Assembly: GCF_019396325.1 (NCBI RefSeq)
Contig: NZ_JAHKRO010000068.1
Span: forward strand, 1-52,732
DNA length: 52,732 nucleotides
DNA from: Nonomuraea ceibae
Lineage (GTDB): Bacteria > Actinomycetota > Actinomycetes > Streptosporangiales > Streptosporangiaceae
Direction of reading: 5' to 3'
Positions 15,204-25,730 of the stretch are shown one piece after another. Under the pieces are notes generated by a model. The model was not told the DNA's origin and searched no databases. It saw only the letters and a list, made by a program, of their open reading frames with translations. The position numbers and the translations under genes were made by a program. How positions within the stretch are numbered: position 1 is the first letter of the stretch; each line of letters starts with the position of its first letter.

Positions 15204-17693
15204 ATGGCCCGACGTACCCCTGCACCCCCGACTGAGGACTTCGAAGAGCGGATCGTCGACATCGACGTCTCCTCGGAGATGCGCACGAGCTTCCTCGAGT
15301 ACGCGTATTCGGTGATCTACCAGCGTGCGCTGCCCGACGCCCGTGACGGACTCAAGCCGGTGCAGCGGCGCATCCTCTACTCGATGAGCGAGATGGGCCT
15401 GCGCCCCGACCGGGGGCATGTCAAGTCCTCCCGCGTCGTCGGCGACGTGATGGGCAAGCTCCATCCCCACGGCGACACCGCCATCTACGACGCGGTGGTG
15501 CGCCTGGCGCAGCCGTTCTCGATGCGGCTGCCGCTGGTCGACGGGCACGGCAACTTCGGCTCGCCCGACGACCTGCCCGCCGCCATGCGTTACACCGAGG
15601 CCCGGCTGGCCCCGGCCGCGATGCTCATGGTGGAGTCGCTCGACGAGGACACCGTCGACTTCAAGCCCAACTACGACGGCCAGGAGACCGAGCCCACGGT
15701 CATGCCGTCGGCGTTCCCCAACCTGCTGGTCAACGGCACGACCGGCATCGCGGTCGGCATGGCGACCAACATGGCGCCACACAACCTGGCCGAGGTCGTG
15801 GCCGCCGCCCGCCACCTGATCAAGAAGCCCACGGCCACGCTCGACGAGCTGATGAAGTTCATCCCCGGCCCCGACCTGCCGACCGGCGGCACGATCACCG
15901 GCCTGCAGGGGGTGCGTGACGCGTACGAGACCGGCCGCGGCACGTTCCGCATGCGCGCCAAGTGCGCGGTCGAGCAGATCACGCCGCGCCGCAAGGGCAT
16001 CGTCGTCACCGAGCTGCCCTACAACGTCGGCCCCGAGCGCGTGGTCACCAAGATCAAAGAGCTCGTGACCAGCAAGAAGCTGCAGGGCATCGCCGACCTG
16101 AAGGACCTCACCGACCGGCACAAGGGCCTGCGCCTGGTCATCGAGATCAAGAACGGCTTCATCCCCGAGGCGGTGCTCGACGAGCTCTACCGGCTCACGC
16201 CGATGGAGGAGACGTTCGGCATCAACAATGTCGCGCTGGTCGACGGCGAGCCGCGCACGCTGGGCCTGCGCGAGCTCCTCCAGGTCTACGTCGACCACCG
16301 CATCGAGGTCGTCCGCCGCCGCTCCGAGCACCGCAGGCGCAAGCGCGAGGACCGCCTCCACCTGGTCGACGGCCTCATCGTCGCGCTGCTCAACATCGAC
16401 GAGGTCATCCAGGTCATCCGCTCCTCCGACGACTCCGGGCAGGCCCGCGAGCGGCTGATGGACGTCTTCGACCTGACCGACATCCAGGCCGCCTACATCC
16501 TCGACACCCCGCTGCGCCGCCTGACCCGCTACGACAAGCTGGAGCTCGACCGCGAGAAGGAGACGCTGACCGACGAGATCGCCGAGCTGACGGGCATCCT
16601 GTCGTCCGAGACGCGGCTGCGCCAGGTCGTCTCCGGCGAGCTCGCCGAGGTGGCCAAGAAGTACGCCACGCCGCGCCGCACCGTGCTGCTGGAGGCGTCC
16701 GGCGTCTCCCGCACCGCGACGGTCGAGCTCCAGGTGGCCGACGACCCCTGCCTGGCGCTGCTGTCGTCCACCGGCCTGCTGGCCCGCACCTCCAACGCCG
16801 ACCCGCTGGCCGCCACCGGTGACCGCACCGCCCACGACGTGCTCGTCTCCGCCGTGCGCACCACCGTCAGAGGCGAGGTTGGCGTGGTCACGTCACTCGG
16901 CCGGCTCATCCGCGTCCAGGTGGTCGACCTGCCCACGCTGCCGCCGTCCGCCGGCCCGCCCTCCCTGTCGGGCGGGCATCCCGTCTCCGAGTACGTGTCG
17001 CTCCAGCCCGACGAGACCGTGGTCGGCCTCGGCTCCCTCGACCCCGAGAGCCCCGGCCTGGCCCTCGGCACCGCGCAGGGCGTGGTGAAACGGGTGGTGC
17101 CCGACTATCCGGCCAACCGTGACGACTTCGAGGTCATCACCCTCAAGGACGGCGACACCGTCGTCGGCGCCGTCGAGCTCGACTCCGAAGAGCACGACCT
17201 GGTGTTCATCAGCTCCGACGCGCAGCTCCTGCGCTACCAGGCGGCCCAGGTGCGCCCCCAGGGGCGGCCCGCGGGCGGCATGGCCGGCATCCGGCTCGAC
17301 GGCGGGGCGCGGGTCATCTGGTTCGGCGTCGTCGACCCGGCCCGGCCCGGCCAGGTCGTGACGGTCGCCGGCTCCTCCACCGCGCTTCCCGGCACCCAGG
17401 TCGGCGGCGGCAAGGTGTCCGACTACGCCGAGTTCCCCGCCAAGGGGCGCGCCACGGGCGGCGTACGCGCCCAGCGCTTCCTCAAGGGCGAGGACGTCCT
17501 GCTGCTCGCCTGGGCCGGGCCCGCCCCGGCCAAGGCGGTCTCCTCGGTCGGCAAGCCCGTTCCGCTCCCCGACGAGATCGGCCGCCGTGACGGCTCGGGC
17601 GTGCGCCTCACCCACACCATCGGCGCCATCGGCGGCCCCCTCGCCTCCTCCCCTGACGACCCCGAGGGAGAAACTTCCCAGGAAACCGAGTAA
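15204..17693 (+). CDS. parC: DNA topoisomerase IV subunit A
   Basis: An 829-residue type-IIA topoisomerase A subunit. The breakage-reunion domain starts FLEYAYSVIYQRALPDARDG, has the catalytic Tyr in AMRYTEARL, and a quinolone-region sequence HPHGDTAIYDAV (Thr and Asp at the positions equivalent to E. coli GyrA 83 and 87). The C-terminal beta-pinwheel blades follow from about residue 500. It decatenates daughter chromosomes together with ParE. ParC rather than GyrA is favoured by the nearby parE and by close resemblance to streptomycete ParC. The ATG at 15204 (MARRTP) is chosen over 15195 because family members begin this way and a -10-like hexamer sits 7 nt upstream. Confidence 0.93.
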   Translation: MARRTPAPPTEDFEERIVDIDVSSEMRTSFLEYAYSVIYQRALPDARDGLKPVQRRILYSMSEMGLRPDRGHVKSSRVVGDVMGKLHPHGDTAIYDAVVRLAQPFSMRLPLVDGHGNFGSPDDLPAAMRYTEARLAPAAMLMVESLDEDTVDFKPNYDGQETEPTVMPSAFPNLLVNGTTGIAVGMATNMAPHNLAEVVAAARHLIKKPTATLDELMKFIPGPDLPTGGTITGLQGVRDAYETGRGTFRMRAKCAVEQITPRRKGIVVTELPYNVGPERVVTKIKELVTSKKLQGIADLKDLTDRHKGLRLVIEIKNGFIPEAVLDELYRLTPMEETFGINNVALVDGEPRTLGLRELLQVYVDHRIEVVRRRSEHRRRKREDRLHLVDGLIVALLNIDEVIQVIRSSDDSGQARERLMDVFDLTDIQAAYILDTPLRRLTRYDKLELDREKETLTDEIAELTGILSSETRLRQVVSGELAEVAKKYATPRRTVLLEASGVSRTATVELQVADDPCLALLSSTGLLARTSNADPLAATGDRTAHDVLVSAVRTTVRGEVGVVTSLGRLIRVQVVDLPTLPPSAGPPSLSGGHPVSEYVSLQPDETVVGLGSLDPESPGLALGTAQGVVKRVVPDYPANRDDFEVITLKDGDTVVGAVELDSEEHDLVFISSDAQLLRYQAAQVRPQGRPAGGMAGIRLDGGARVIWFGVVDPARPGQVVTVAGSSTALPGTQVGGGKVSDYAEFPAKGRATGGVRAQRFLKGEDVLLLAWAGPAPAKAVSSVGKPVPLPDEIGRRDGSGVRLTHTIGAIGGPLASSPDDPEGETSQETE

Positions 17694-18033
17694 CCGCCGC
17701 CTGACCCCCGGCACGCTGCCAGCACCGGGGCCCTTCACGGACGGGCCGTACGGACGCCCGCCATTTGAGGCGGACGCCCTGAACGGCCCGTGGGCGGGCC
17801 CGGACGTGCGCGGACAGTCGTAGTGCCGCGGACCCTGAACGGACGCTATACACAGGCGGATGGCCGCCAACGCGGGCCGGCGCGGGGCCTGGGCGGGCAG
17901 GCGCAGGGCGCAGGTCTGGTCCCTCTGGTTGGGGTCTGGCGCCCGCCGTGCGCCTTGGAGGCTACGGCGGGCGTGTCGCCAGGGGGCCCGGACGGCCGGG
18001 CGCGGGGCGCGGGCGTGTGGGCCGGTGCCTGGG
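17694..18033. other. 340-bp intergenic region between convergent parC and VOC gene
   Basis: It contains a hairpin near 17706-17730 and a G-rich, repeat-poor remainder. Open frames here have no recognisable protein features. TATACA occurs near 17850 but without a -35 or a downstream gene. Nothing else is seen. Confidence 0.5.
17706..17730 (+). terminator. Stem-loop downstream of parC
   Basis: CCCCGG (17706-17711) pairs with CCGGGG (17725-17730), with an inner GGCA/TGCC alternative. It is followed by CCCTTC, 13 bp past the parC stop. The U-tract is short. Confidence 0.45.
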
Positions 18034-18408
18034 TCAGTCGGCGATCGTGAGGCAGAACGGGTGGCCGGCCGGGTCGAGGTAGACGCGGAAGTTGTCGCTC
18101 TCGCTCGGCTGGACCTCGTGCTTGGTGGCGCCGAACTTGAGCACCTGCTCCTCGGCCGCGTCCAGGTCGTCGACGACGGTGTCGATGTGGAGCTGCTGGG
18201 GCCGCTCCCCCTCGGGCCAGACGGGCGGCCGGAAGTCGCCGACCCGCTGGAAGGCCAGGCGCATCGACGAGCCGGTGTCCTTCAGCACGACCCAGTCGTC
18301 CTCGTCATAGATCACCGGCCAGCCGAACAGCCGGGAGTAGAAGTCCGCCAGCTTCTTCGGGTCGGGGCAGTCGATCACCGTGGAGTGGTACTCCGCGATG
18401 CCCTTCAT
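18034..18408 (-). CDS. VOC (glyoxalase/bleomycin-resistance fold) family protein
   Basis: A 124-residue single-module vicinal-oxygen-chelate protein. It opens with IAEYHSTVIDCPDPKKLADF, and the C-terminal strand is DPAGHPFCLTIAD. This matches the small actinobacterial glyoxalase-like proteins. His in EYHST, Gln/His in QQLHIDTVV and the acidic residue in the last strand could be metal ligands. A strong GGAGGTGAG precedes the ATG at 18408. The substrate is unknown. It is divergent from the thioredoxin-fold gene; only 26 bp separate the two starts. Confidence 0.85.
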   Translation of the reverse strand: MKGIAEYHSTVIDCPDPKKLADFYSRLFGWPVIYDEDDWVVLKDTGSSMRLAFQRVGDFRPPVWPEGERPQQLHIDTVVDDLDAAEEQVLKFGATKHEVQPSESDNFRVYLDPAGHPFCLTIAD

Positions 18409-18434
18409 GGCTCACCTCCGGGATGATGGTCCGC

Positions 18435-18998
18435 ATGGCTGCGAACTCGTTCATGGTTCCTCTCGGCACGCCCGCGCCCCCGTTCGACCTCACCGCCGTC
18501 AGCGGCGGCAGCGTCTCGCTCGGCGATCTGCGCGGCTCGCCGGCCACGCTCGTGGTCTTCCTGTCCAACCACTGCCCGTACGTCCGCCACATCGAGCACG
18601 GCCTGGGCGCGTTGGCCGCCGACTACGGGTCACGCCTGTCGGTCGTCGCCATCTGCAGCAACGACAGCGTGAACTACCCGGACGACGATCCGACACACCT
18701 GGCCGAGCAGGCGGCCCGGGCCGGGTTCGGCTTCCCGTATCTGCTGGACGACACGCAGGAGGTCGCCAAGGCCTACCGGGCCGCGTGCACGCCCGATCTG
18801 TTCCTCTACGACGCCGACTTCCGGCTGGCCTACCGGGGTGAGTTCGACGGCTCGCGGCCCGGCAACGGGGTGCCCGTGACGGGCTCGTCGGTGCGGGCCG
18901 CGATCGACGCGCTGCTGGAGGGCGTGCCGGTCAGCGCGGATCAGGTGCCGGCGATCGGCTGCGGCATCAAGTGGAAGCCCGGCAACGCGCCGGCCTAG
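18435..18998 (+). CDS. Thioredoxin-fold protein, peroxiredoxin-like, single active-site cysteine
   Basis: A 187-residue AhpC/TSA-like protein. The active-site region is NHCPYVRHIE, with one cysteine where thioredoxins have CxxC. The rest of the fold is recognisable through VVAICSND and FPYLLDDTQEVAKAY. It is probably a cytosolic redox protein; reduction partners are unknown. The ATG at 18435 is chosen because GATGAT lies 7 nt upstream and there is no Shine-Dalgarno; in-frame ATGs at 18423 and 18426 are alternatives. Its stop codon shares the palindrome CTAG with the stop of the convergent gene. Confidence 0.82.
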   Translation: MAANSFMVPLGTPAPPFDLTAVSGGSVSLGDLRGSPATLVVFLSNHCPYVRHIEHGLGALAADYGSRLSVVAICSNDSVNYPDDDPTHLAEQAARAGFGFPYLLDDTQEVAKAYRAACTPDLFLYDADFRLAYRGEFDGSRPGNGVPVTGSSVRAAIDALLEGVPVSADQVPAIGCGIKWKPGNAPA

Positions 18999-19324
18999 TG
19001 TGACTCCCATTCGGTGGCGGCGGTGATCGTGGCGGGCAGCGACAGCAGCAGCTCGTGCGGCTCGCCGCCCTGCCAGCCGCGCACCAGCCGGTCGCCGGCC
19101 GGGCCGGGGTTGAAGTCCTCGCACCCGAGCGGCCCGTAGCAGCCGGCCTGGTCGAGCATGAGGATGAGCGGGTCGTCGTCGGGCAGCGCCGCGGCGTAGG
19201 CGGCGGCGTCGAGCAGGGCCAGGGCGCATCTGGCGTTGCGGCCGCCGTCGTTGGACTCCACACGGTCCAGGCGGCGCCTGGCCTGGGCTCGGAAATACGC
19301 GGCGAGCGACTCGGACCTGCTCAA
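18995..19324 (-). CDS. Conserved small protein, function unknown
   Basis: A 109-residue protein starting with TTG at 19324 and preceded by AGAGGG with 5-nt spacing. It has a helical N-terminus (SESLAAYFRAQARRRLDRVE) and a mixed C-terminal half with two close cysteines in AGCYGPLGCEDF. There is no signal peptide or membrane helix. The two-cysteine loop might be redox-active or bind metal, but I do not recognise the family. It lies between two oxidoreductase/carbonic-anhydrase genes without clear co-transcription. Confidence 0.65.
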   Translation of the reverse strand: MSRSESLAAYFRAQARRRLDRVESNDGGRNARCALALLDAAAYAAALPDDDPLILMLDQAGCYGPLGCEDFNPGPAGDRLVRGWQGGEPHELLLSLPATITAATEWESH

Positions 19325-19458
19325 GACGACCCTCTTCTACGTCACGTTGGGCTAGCACATCATCACGCAAAGCTAGCAGTGATCGGGGGTCGTTCGCGAA
19401 GTACGACAGTCCGCCACCCCACGTTTTCGCGGGGGACGAGCATGGGATCATCAAGGAC

Positions 19459-19950
19459 ATGGATGCCTTCGACGACGTTTTCGCCGGTAACGCGAAGTTT
19501 GCTGAGAAGTTCAAGGAGTCTGGGCTCACCGGCACCGCCGCACGCGGGCTCGCGGTGGTCACCTGCATGGACTCACGGATCGACCCGCTCGGACTGCTGG
19601 GGCTCAAGCCCGGCGACGCCAAGATCCTGCGCAACGCGGGCGCCCGCGTCACCGACGACGTGCTGCGCACGCTGGTGCTGGGCGTCTACCTGCTCGGCGT
19701 GCGCCGGGTGCTCGTCATGCCGCACACCGACTGCGGCATGACGAAGGTGACGGACGCCGACGTGCACGACCTGACGCAGAGCAACGGCGTCGACACGCGC
19801 AGCCTGGAGTTTCACACGGTGCCTGACCAGCACGCCGCGCTGCTGCACGACCTGACCCGCATCACGTCCTCGCCCTTCCTGCCGGCGGACATGCCGGTGC
19901 AGGGAGCGATCTACGACGTGCGCTCGGGCGTGTTGCGGCCCGTGGGGTAG
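19459..19950 (+). CDS. Beta-class carbonic anhydrase
   Basis: A 163-residue protein with all zinc ligands of beta-carbonic anhydrases: Cys36, Asp38 and Arg40 in CMDSR, and His89 and Cys92 in HTDCG. It interconverts CO2 and bicarbonate in the cytosol. The length matches the short actinobacterial class. AAGGA is too close to the ATG to act as a normal ribosome-binding site. GATCAT sits 7 nt before the ATG, so a leaderless transcript is plausible. The gene is convergent with parE; a hairpin and a tandem repeat array separate them. Confidence 0.9.
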   Translation: MDAFDDVFAGNAKFAEKFKESGLTGTAARGLAVVTCMDSRIDPLGLLGLKPGDAKILRNAGARVTDDVLRTLVLGVYLLGVRRVLVMPHTDCGMTKVTDADVHDLTQSNGVDTRSLEFHTVPDQHAALLHDLTRITSSPFLPADMPVQGAIYDVRSGVLRPVG

Positions 19951-19952
19951 CG

Positions 19953-19977
19953 CCCCGCGGAGCGCCGGCTCGCGGGG
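19953..19977 (+). terminator. Stem-loop downstream of carbonic anhydrase
   Basis: CCCCGC...GCGGGG outer arms with inner GAGC/GCTC form a very stable hairpin three bases after the stop codon. The following TTAGC is a poor U-tract. Confidence 0.5.
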
Positions 19978-19980
19978 TTA

Positions 19981-20070
19981 GCGCCCGAGCAGGATGGCGC
20001 CCGCAGGAGGGCGCCCCGCAGGAGGGCGGGCCGCTGGGTGGCGGCCCGCAATGTGGCGGGCCGCAGGGCG
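19981..20070. repeat. Degenerate 15-bp tandem repeat, six copies
   Basis: Six head-to-tail units of 14-16 bp, each starting GCG and sharing GCGCCC/GCGGGCC-C-AGG character, run from 19981 to 20070. They fill the gap between the convergent carbonic anhydrase and parE genes. The fourth to sixth units are exactly 15 bp and alternate CCC and GGG versions, so local hairpins can form. Confidence 0.7.
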
Positions 20071-20077
20071 GGGGTGG

Positions 20078-22144
<2,067 letters not shown>

Positions 22145-22184
22145 TCCAGCTCCTCTGGTCACTTGTCATCGAACACGTGTGCGT

Positions 22185-22190
22185 AGCCTA
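22185..22190 (-). promoter_or_regulatory. Possible -10 of parE
   Basis: TAGGCT on the minus strand, 41 bp before the GTG start, fits TANNNT. The -35 region at normal spacing is not a good match. Confidence 0.35.
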
Positions 22191-22308
22191 CCGTTCTTCC
22201 CCTGCGCACGCGTACAAGCTTGCCATGCGGTCACGTTTGCCGTTACCGCCGGGCTGCTGGGCATTACTTTCGGACACATTCTGCTCTGGGCGTAGCGAGG
22301 GGGAGGTT

Positions 22309-22336
22309 GGGAACGTCCACGTCCGGTTAGATGTTG
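22309..22336 (+). promoter_or_regulatory. SigR/SigH-type ECF promoter candidate for DUF7455 gene
   Basis: GGGAAC (22309-22314), an 18-nt spacer and GTTG (22333-22336) match the GGGAAY-N18-GTT pattern of actinobacterial thiol-oxidative-stress sigma factors. It lies 58 bp upstream of the GTG at 22394 and points toward it. Confidence 0.4.
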
Positions 22337-22393
22337 TTCCAAGTGACTGACGCCAGATCCTCGCTTCGGCGGGGGTGACCCGAAAGGCGATAC

Positions 22394-22624
22394 GTGACTG
22401 GAGCTCTTGCCCCCGTTAAGCCGCTGACGGCCCTCGACCGCTGCGACCGTTGCGGTGCCCAGGCATACATTCGCGCGACCCTGCCCGTGGGCGGGGAGCT
22501 GCTGTTCTGCGCCCACCACGGGCGTCAGCACATCGCGGCGCTGCGCGAAAAGGGCGCCGACATCCTGGACGAGTCGGCACGACTCAGCGAAACCCGATCC
22601 CACGCCCCCGACGGCGAGCGCTGA
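22394..22624 (+). CDS. DUF7455 small zinc-ribbon-like protein
   Basis: A 76-residue protein with Cys17 and Cys20 in CDRCG and Cys39, His41 and His42 in FCAHHG, a likely four-ligand zinc site. It matches the DUF7455 family, which is common in actinomycetes. Function is unknown. The GTG at 22394 is preceded by GAAAGG at about 8 nt. A candidate oxidative-stress sigma promoter lies upstream. A strong bidirectional hairpin separates it from the convergent acetyltransferase gene. Confidence 0.85.
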   Translation: MTGALAPVKPLTALDRCDRCGAQAYIRATLPVGGELLFCAHHGRQHIAALREKGADILDESARLSETRSHAPDGER

Positions 22625-22660
22625 CTGCGCTGGCCTTGAGATAACCACATATTGCATGAC

Positions 22661-22698
22661 AGAACGGCGATCCCGGGCCTGCCCGGGATCGCCGTTCT
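22661..22698. terminator. Bidirectional terminator with 18-bp perfect arms
   Basis: AGAACGGCGATCCCGGGC (22661-22678), CT, then the exact complement to 22698. It lies between convergent DUF7455 and GNAT genes. The perfect arm length is greater than needed for a terminator. Confidence 0.75.
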
Positions 22699-22727
22699 GC
22701 GTTCACACGCCAGATCAGCGCGCCTGG

Positions 22728-23426
22728 TCAGCGCACCCGGTAGTGATACGCGGCCACCGGCTCCAGCCCCTCGCTCCGGTAGAGCGCCTGGGCGGCGGCG
22801 TTGCCGGCCGTGACCACCAGGTAGGCCCGCCCGCCCCCGGCCAGCGCCCGCAGCACGCTGCGCGCCAGCCCGCGCCTGCGGGCAGACGGCAGCGTCGCCA
22901 TGCAGTACACGCCGACCGTGGCGTCTTCCGTGCTCCCCTGCGGCACTCCCCTGCCGACCGCCACGGGCACGCCGTCCTCCTCCACCGCCGCGTAGCGGGC
23001 GGGCACGCCCGTGAGGATGCGCCCCGCCTCGCGCAGCCCGTCGCCGTAGCGGCCGTCGACCTGCCACCAGGTCCGCGTCCAGGCATCCCAGGGCCGGTCC
23101 TCGACCCGTACAGGATGGCCGGGCTCGCCGGGGACGGACCCGGACATCACCACGGTCGGGTCGGCCCGCGCGTAGCCGCGCCGGTCCAGCTCGGCGTCGA
23201 GGCCGGGCGTGGCGCCCGGCCCGATGGAGAACGCGCACGCCTGCCCGCGCGCCGCGTAGAACGCCTCGGCCGCCTCAATGGCCGCGCCCAGGTCGGCCGG
23301 GACGCCGAGCGGCAGCACCGAGTTCGCGCGCTTGGTCACGCCGCCCGCGTGGCGCAGGATCCAGCCGTCGTGGCGCACCTGCTCGTAGGCGGGCCACGCC
23401 TGGTGCACGAGAGCGTCGACGTTCAT
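22728..23426 (-). CDS. GNAT family N-acetyltransferase
   Basis: A 232-residue protein. The acetyl-CoA binding motif is in TLPSARRRGLARSVLRALA and the family's late strand and helix are in VVTAGNAAAQALYRSEGLEPV. The N-terminal ~110 residues are a partner-like region of weak similarity, as in several two-lobe GNAT proteins. The ATG at 23426 begins MNVDALVHQAW. Longer in-frame extension would overlap the divergent transporter gene and is rejected. The substrate is unknown. It is divergent from a sugar ABC importer with an 85-bp intergenic region. Confidence 0.82.
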   Translation of the reverse strand: MNVDALVHQAWPAYEQVRHDGWILRHAGGVTKRANSVLPLGVPADLGAAIEAAEAFYAARGQACAFSIGPGATPGLDAELDRRGYARADPTVVMSGSVPGEPGHPVRVEDRPWDAWTRTWWQVDGRYGDGLREAGRILTGVPARYAAVEEDGVPVAVGRGVPQGSTEDATVGVYCMATLPSARRRGLARSVLRALAGGGRAYLVVTAGNAAAQALYRSEGLEPVAAYHYRVR

Positions 23427-23511
23427 GGCCCGCGAGCCTAGCCGACCGGGTTTGACGGCATCACTCCAGGTAAGTGCCTCCCCCATCACATGGGCCGTGA
23501 AAGGGGTCGCC

Positions 23512-24834
23512 ATGTCCAGGTCAGCTGCCGCGGTCGCCGCGATGCTCCTCCTGACCGCGTGCGGCGGCGTGGGCGGCCCGAGCCGCCCGGCGGGCGAGTC
23601 GCTGACCACGATGGGCTTCGGGCTGCCCGACGAGATCGCCACGGTCCGGGTGGACGCCTTCAAGAAGGCGTACCCGGGGGTGACGGTCCGGATCAACGAG
23701 GGCGCGTTCGACGAGCAGGCGTTCCTGTCGGCGGTCGCCTCGGGCAACCCGCCGGACGTGGTCTACCTGGCCCGCGAGCGGCTGGGCAGCTACGCCGCGC
23801 GCGGCGCCATCCAGCCGCTGGACGACTGCGTCAGCCGCGAGTCCATCCCGACCGGCGACTTCTACCCGGCCGCGCGGCAGCAGGTGCGCTACGACGGCCA
23901 CTGGTACGGCATCCCCGAGTTCTCCAACTCGATCGTGCTCATCGTCAACGACCGGGCGGCCCGCGACGCCGGGATCGACCCGGCGAGCGTCGACACCTCC
24001 GACTGGGACCGCCTCGCCGAGCTGGCCAGGAAGATGACCAGGACGGACGGCGGCAAGGTCGAGCGGTTCGGCTTCAACCCGAAGCTGCCCGAGTTCCTGC
24101 CGCTGTGGGCCAAGGCCAACGGCGCCGACCTGCTGTCCGCCGACGGCCGCACCGCCGGGCTCGACGGCCCCGCCGTCGTCGAGGCCATGACGTACGCGAA
24201 CCGCCTGGTCGAGTCGCAGGGCGGCTGGAAGCGGCTCAAGGCGTTCGTGGACACGTGGGACTTCTTCGGCGCCCGCAACCCGTTCGCCGAGGACCAGGTC
24301 GGCATGATGCTGGGCGAGCAGTTCCTGGTCTCCTCGATGGCCGGCACCACGCCGGACGTCGCGATCACCGTGCTGCCGTTCCGGGGCCGCGACGGGCAGC
24401 CGGTCAACCTGGTGGGCGGCAACGCCTGGGCCGTGCCGAAGGGCGCGCGCAACCCGCAGGCCGCCTGCCGCTGGATGAAGACGATGACCGCAGCCGAGAC
24501 CTGGATCGCCGCCGCGCGGGCCCGCCAGGACAAGCGCACCCGCGAGGGCAAGGTCAACATCGGCACCTTCACCGGCAACGCCAGGGCCGACGAGACGATC
24601 TTCGGCGAGATCGTCAGGCCGAGCGGGAAGGCGCCGTTCGACGCGGCGGTCAGGACGATCCGCGCGGTGCAGCCGGCCGGGTTCGTGGTGCCGCAGTCGC
24701 CCGCCGCGGCCGAGTTCAGGAAGGCGTGGGAGGACGCGGGCACCCGCGTGCTGCTCGGCGGCCAGAAGCCGGCCGACGCCCTGGGACGCGCCCAGGCCGA
24801 GGCCCAGAAGGCCATCGACGGGGCGGCGTCGTGA
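23512..24834 (+). CDS. ABC sugar transporter, extracellular solute-binding lipoprotein
   Basis: A 440-residue binding protein. The signal peptide with lipobox LLTAC is at residues 13-17, so it should be lipid-anchored outside the membrane. The mature part has family-1 binding-protein features (VVYLARERLGSYAARG, GGNAWAVPKGARNP). The ATG at 23512 follows AAGGGG at a good distance. It is the first gene of a three-gene operon with two permeases whose starts overlap the preceding stops (GTGA). It should deliver a carbohydrate, perhaps an oligosaccharide; the exact ligand is unknown. Confidence 0.9.
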   Translation: MSRSAAAVAAMLLLTACGGVGGPSRPAGESLTTMGFGLPDEIATVRVDAFKKAYPGVTVRINEGAFDEQAFLSAVASGNPPDVVYLARERLGSYAARGAIQPLDDCVSRESIPTGDFYPAARQQVRYDGHWYGIPEFSNSIVLIVNDRAARDAGIDPASVDTSDWDRLAELARKMTRTDGGKVERFGFNPKLPEFLPLWAKANGADLLSADGRTAGLDGPAVVEAMTYANRLVESQGGWKRLKAFVDTWDFFGARNPFAEDQVGMMLGEQFLVSSMAGTTPDVAITVLPFRGRDGQPVNLVGGNAWAVPKGARNPQAACRWMKTMTAAETWIAAARARQDKRTREGKVNIGTFTGNARADETIFGEIVRPSGKAPFDAAVRTIRAVQPAGFVVPQSPAAAEFRKAWEDAGTRVLLGGQKPADALGRAQAEAQKAIDGAAS

Positions 24835-25730
24835 GACCGGAGACCCGCTGGGCGTACGTCTTCGTGCTCCCCTGGCTCATCGGGCTGGTGCTGTTCCAGC
24901 TCGGCCCGATGCTCGCCAGCCTCGCCCTGTCGTTCACCGAGTACGACCTGATCTCCAGCCCGGAGTTCGCCGGGACCGCCAACTACGCGCGGATGGCGCA
25001 GGATCCCAAGGTCGCGGTGGCGATCGGCAACACCGTGCTCTACACCGCCCTGCACGTGCCGCTGGCCATCACGCTGGCGCTCGGCCTGGCGCTGATGCTG
25101 AACCGGATCGGCGGCCGGGGCGCCGGAGTTTTCCGGACGATCTTCTACCTGCCGTCGATGACCCCGTACGTGGCGGTGGGGGTGCTGTTCCTGTTCCTGC
25201 TGAACGGGCAGGCGGGCATGGTCAACCAGTTCCTCGGCCTGTTCGGCGTCGAGGGGCCGCAGTGGACGACCGATCCGGACTGGATCCTGCCGGGCATCGT
25301 GCTCATGTCGCTGTGGAACCTGGGCTCGACGACGATCATCCTGTTCGCGGCGCTGCGGAACGTGCCCGCCGAGCTGGCCGAGGCCGCGATGATCGACGGG
25401 GCCGGGGCGTGGGCGCGGTTCCGGCGGATCACGCTGCCGATGATCAGCCCGGCGCTGTTCTTCGTCGTGATCATCAACACGATCGCGTCGCTGCAGATGT
25501 TCGACCAGGTGTACGCGATGTTCTTCGGCAACCAGGTGACGCAGCAGGCGTCGGGCGACTCGGCGCTGTTCTACGTCGTCTACCTGTTCCAGCAGGCGTT
25601 CCAGTTCCTGCACATGGGCTACGCCTCGGCGCTGGCCTGGGTGCTCTTCCTGGTGATCGCGCTGATCACGCTCGTGCAGTGGAAGCTCGGCGGGCGGCTG
25701 GTGCACTACGAGGCGGGAGAGCGGGCGTGA
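24831..25730 (+). CDS. ABC sugar transporter permease, MalF/UgpA type
   Basis: A 299-residue integral membrane protein with about six transmembrane segments and the cytoplasmic coupling EAA loop EAAMIDGAGAWARFRRITLP. The GTG at 24831 overlaps the stop of the binding-protein gene (GTGA), so translation is coupled. It forms the pore with the next permease. No ATP-binding subunit is encoded nearby; as in many actinomycetes a shared ATPase of the MsiK type probably energises it (inference). Confidence 0.9.
   Translation: MRPETRWAYVFVLPWLIGLVLFQLGPMLASLALSFTEYDLISSPEFAGTANYARMAQDPKVAVAIGNTVLYTALHVPLAITLALGLALMLNRIGGRGAGVFRTIFYLPSMTPYVAVGVLFLFLLNGQAGMVNQFLGLFGVEGPQWTTDPDWILPGIVLMSLWNLGSTTIILFAALRNVPAELAEAAMIDGAGAWARFRRITLPMISPALFFVVIINTIASLQMFDQVYAMFFGNQVTQQASGDSALFYVVYLFQQAFQFLHMGYASALAWVLFLVIALITLVQWKLGGRLVHYEAGERA

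Noticed and set aside
15093..16835. 580-codon minus-strand frame opposite parC
   Set aside because: A high-GC antisense shadow with no domain pattern and no ribosome-binding site.
17860..18426. Open frame in the parC-VOC gap
   Set aside because: It is Arg-rich without family features and runs antisense through the VOC gene.
22728..23747. Long N-terminal extension of the GNAT gene
   Set aside because: The extra codons overlap the divergent transporter gene and look like a shadow of its signal peptide.
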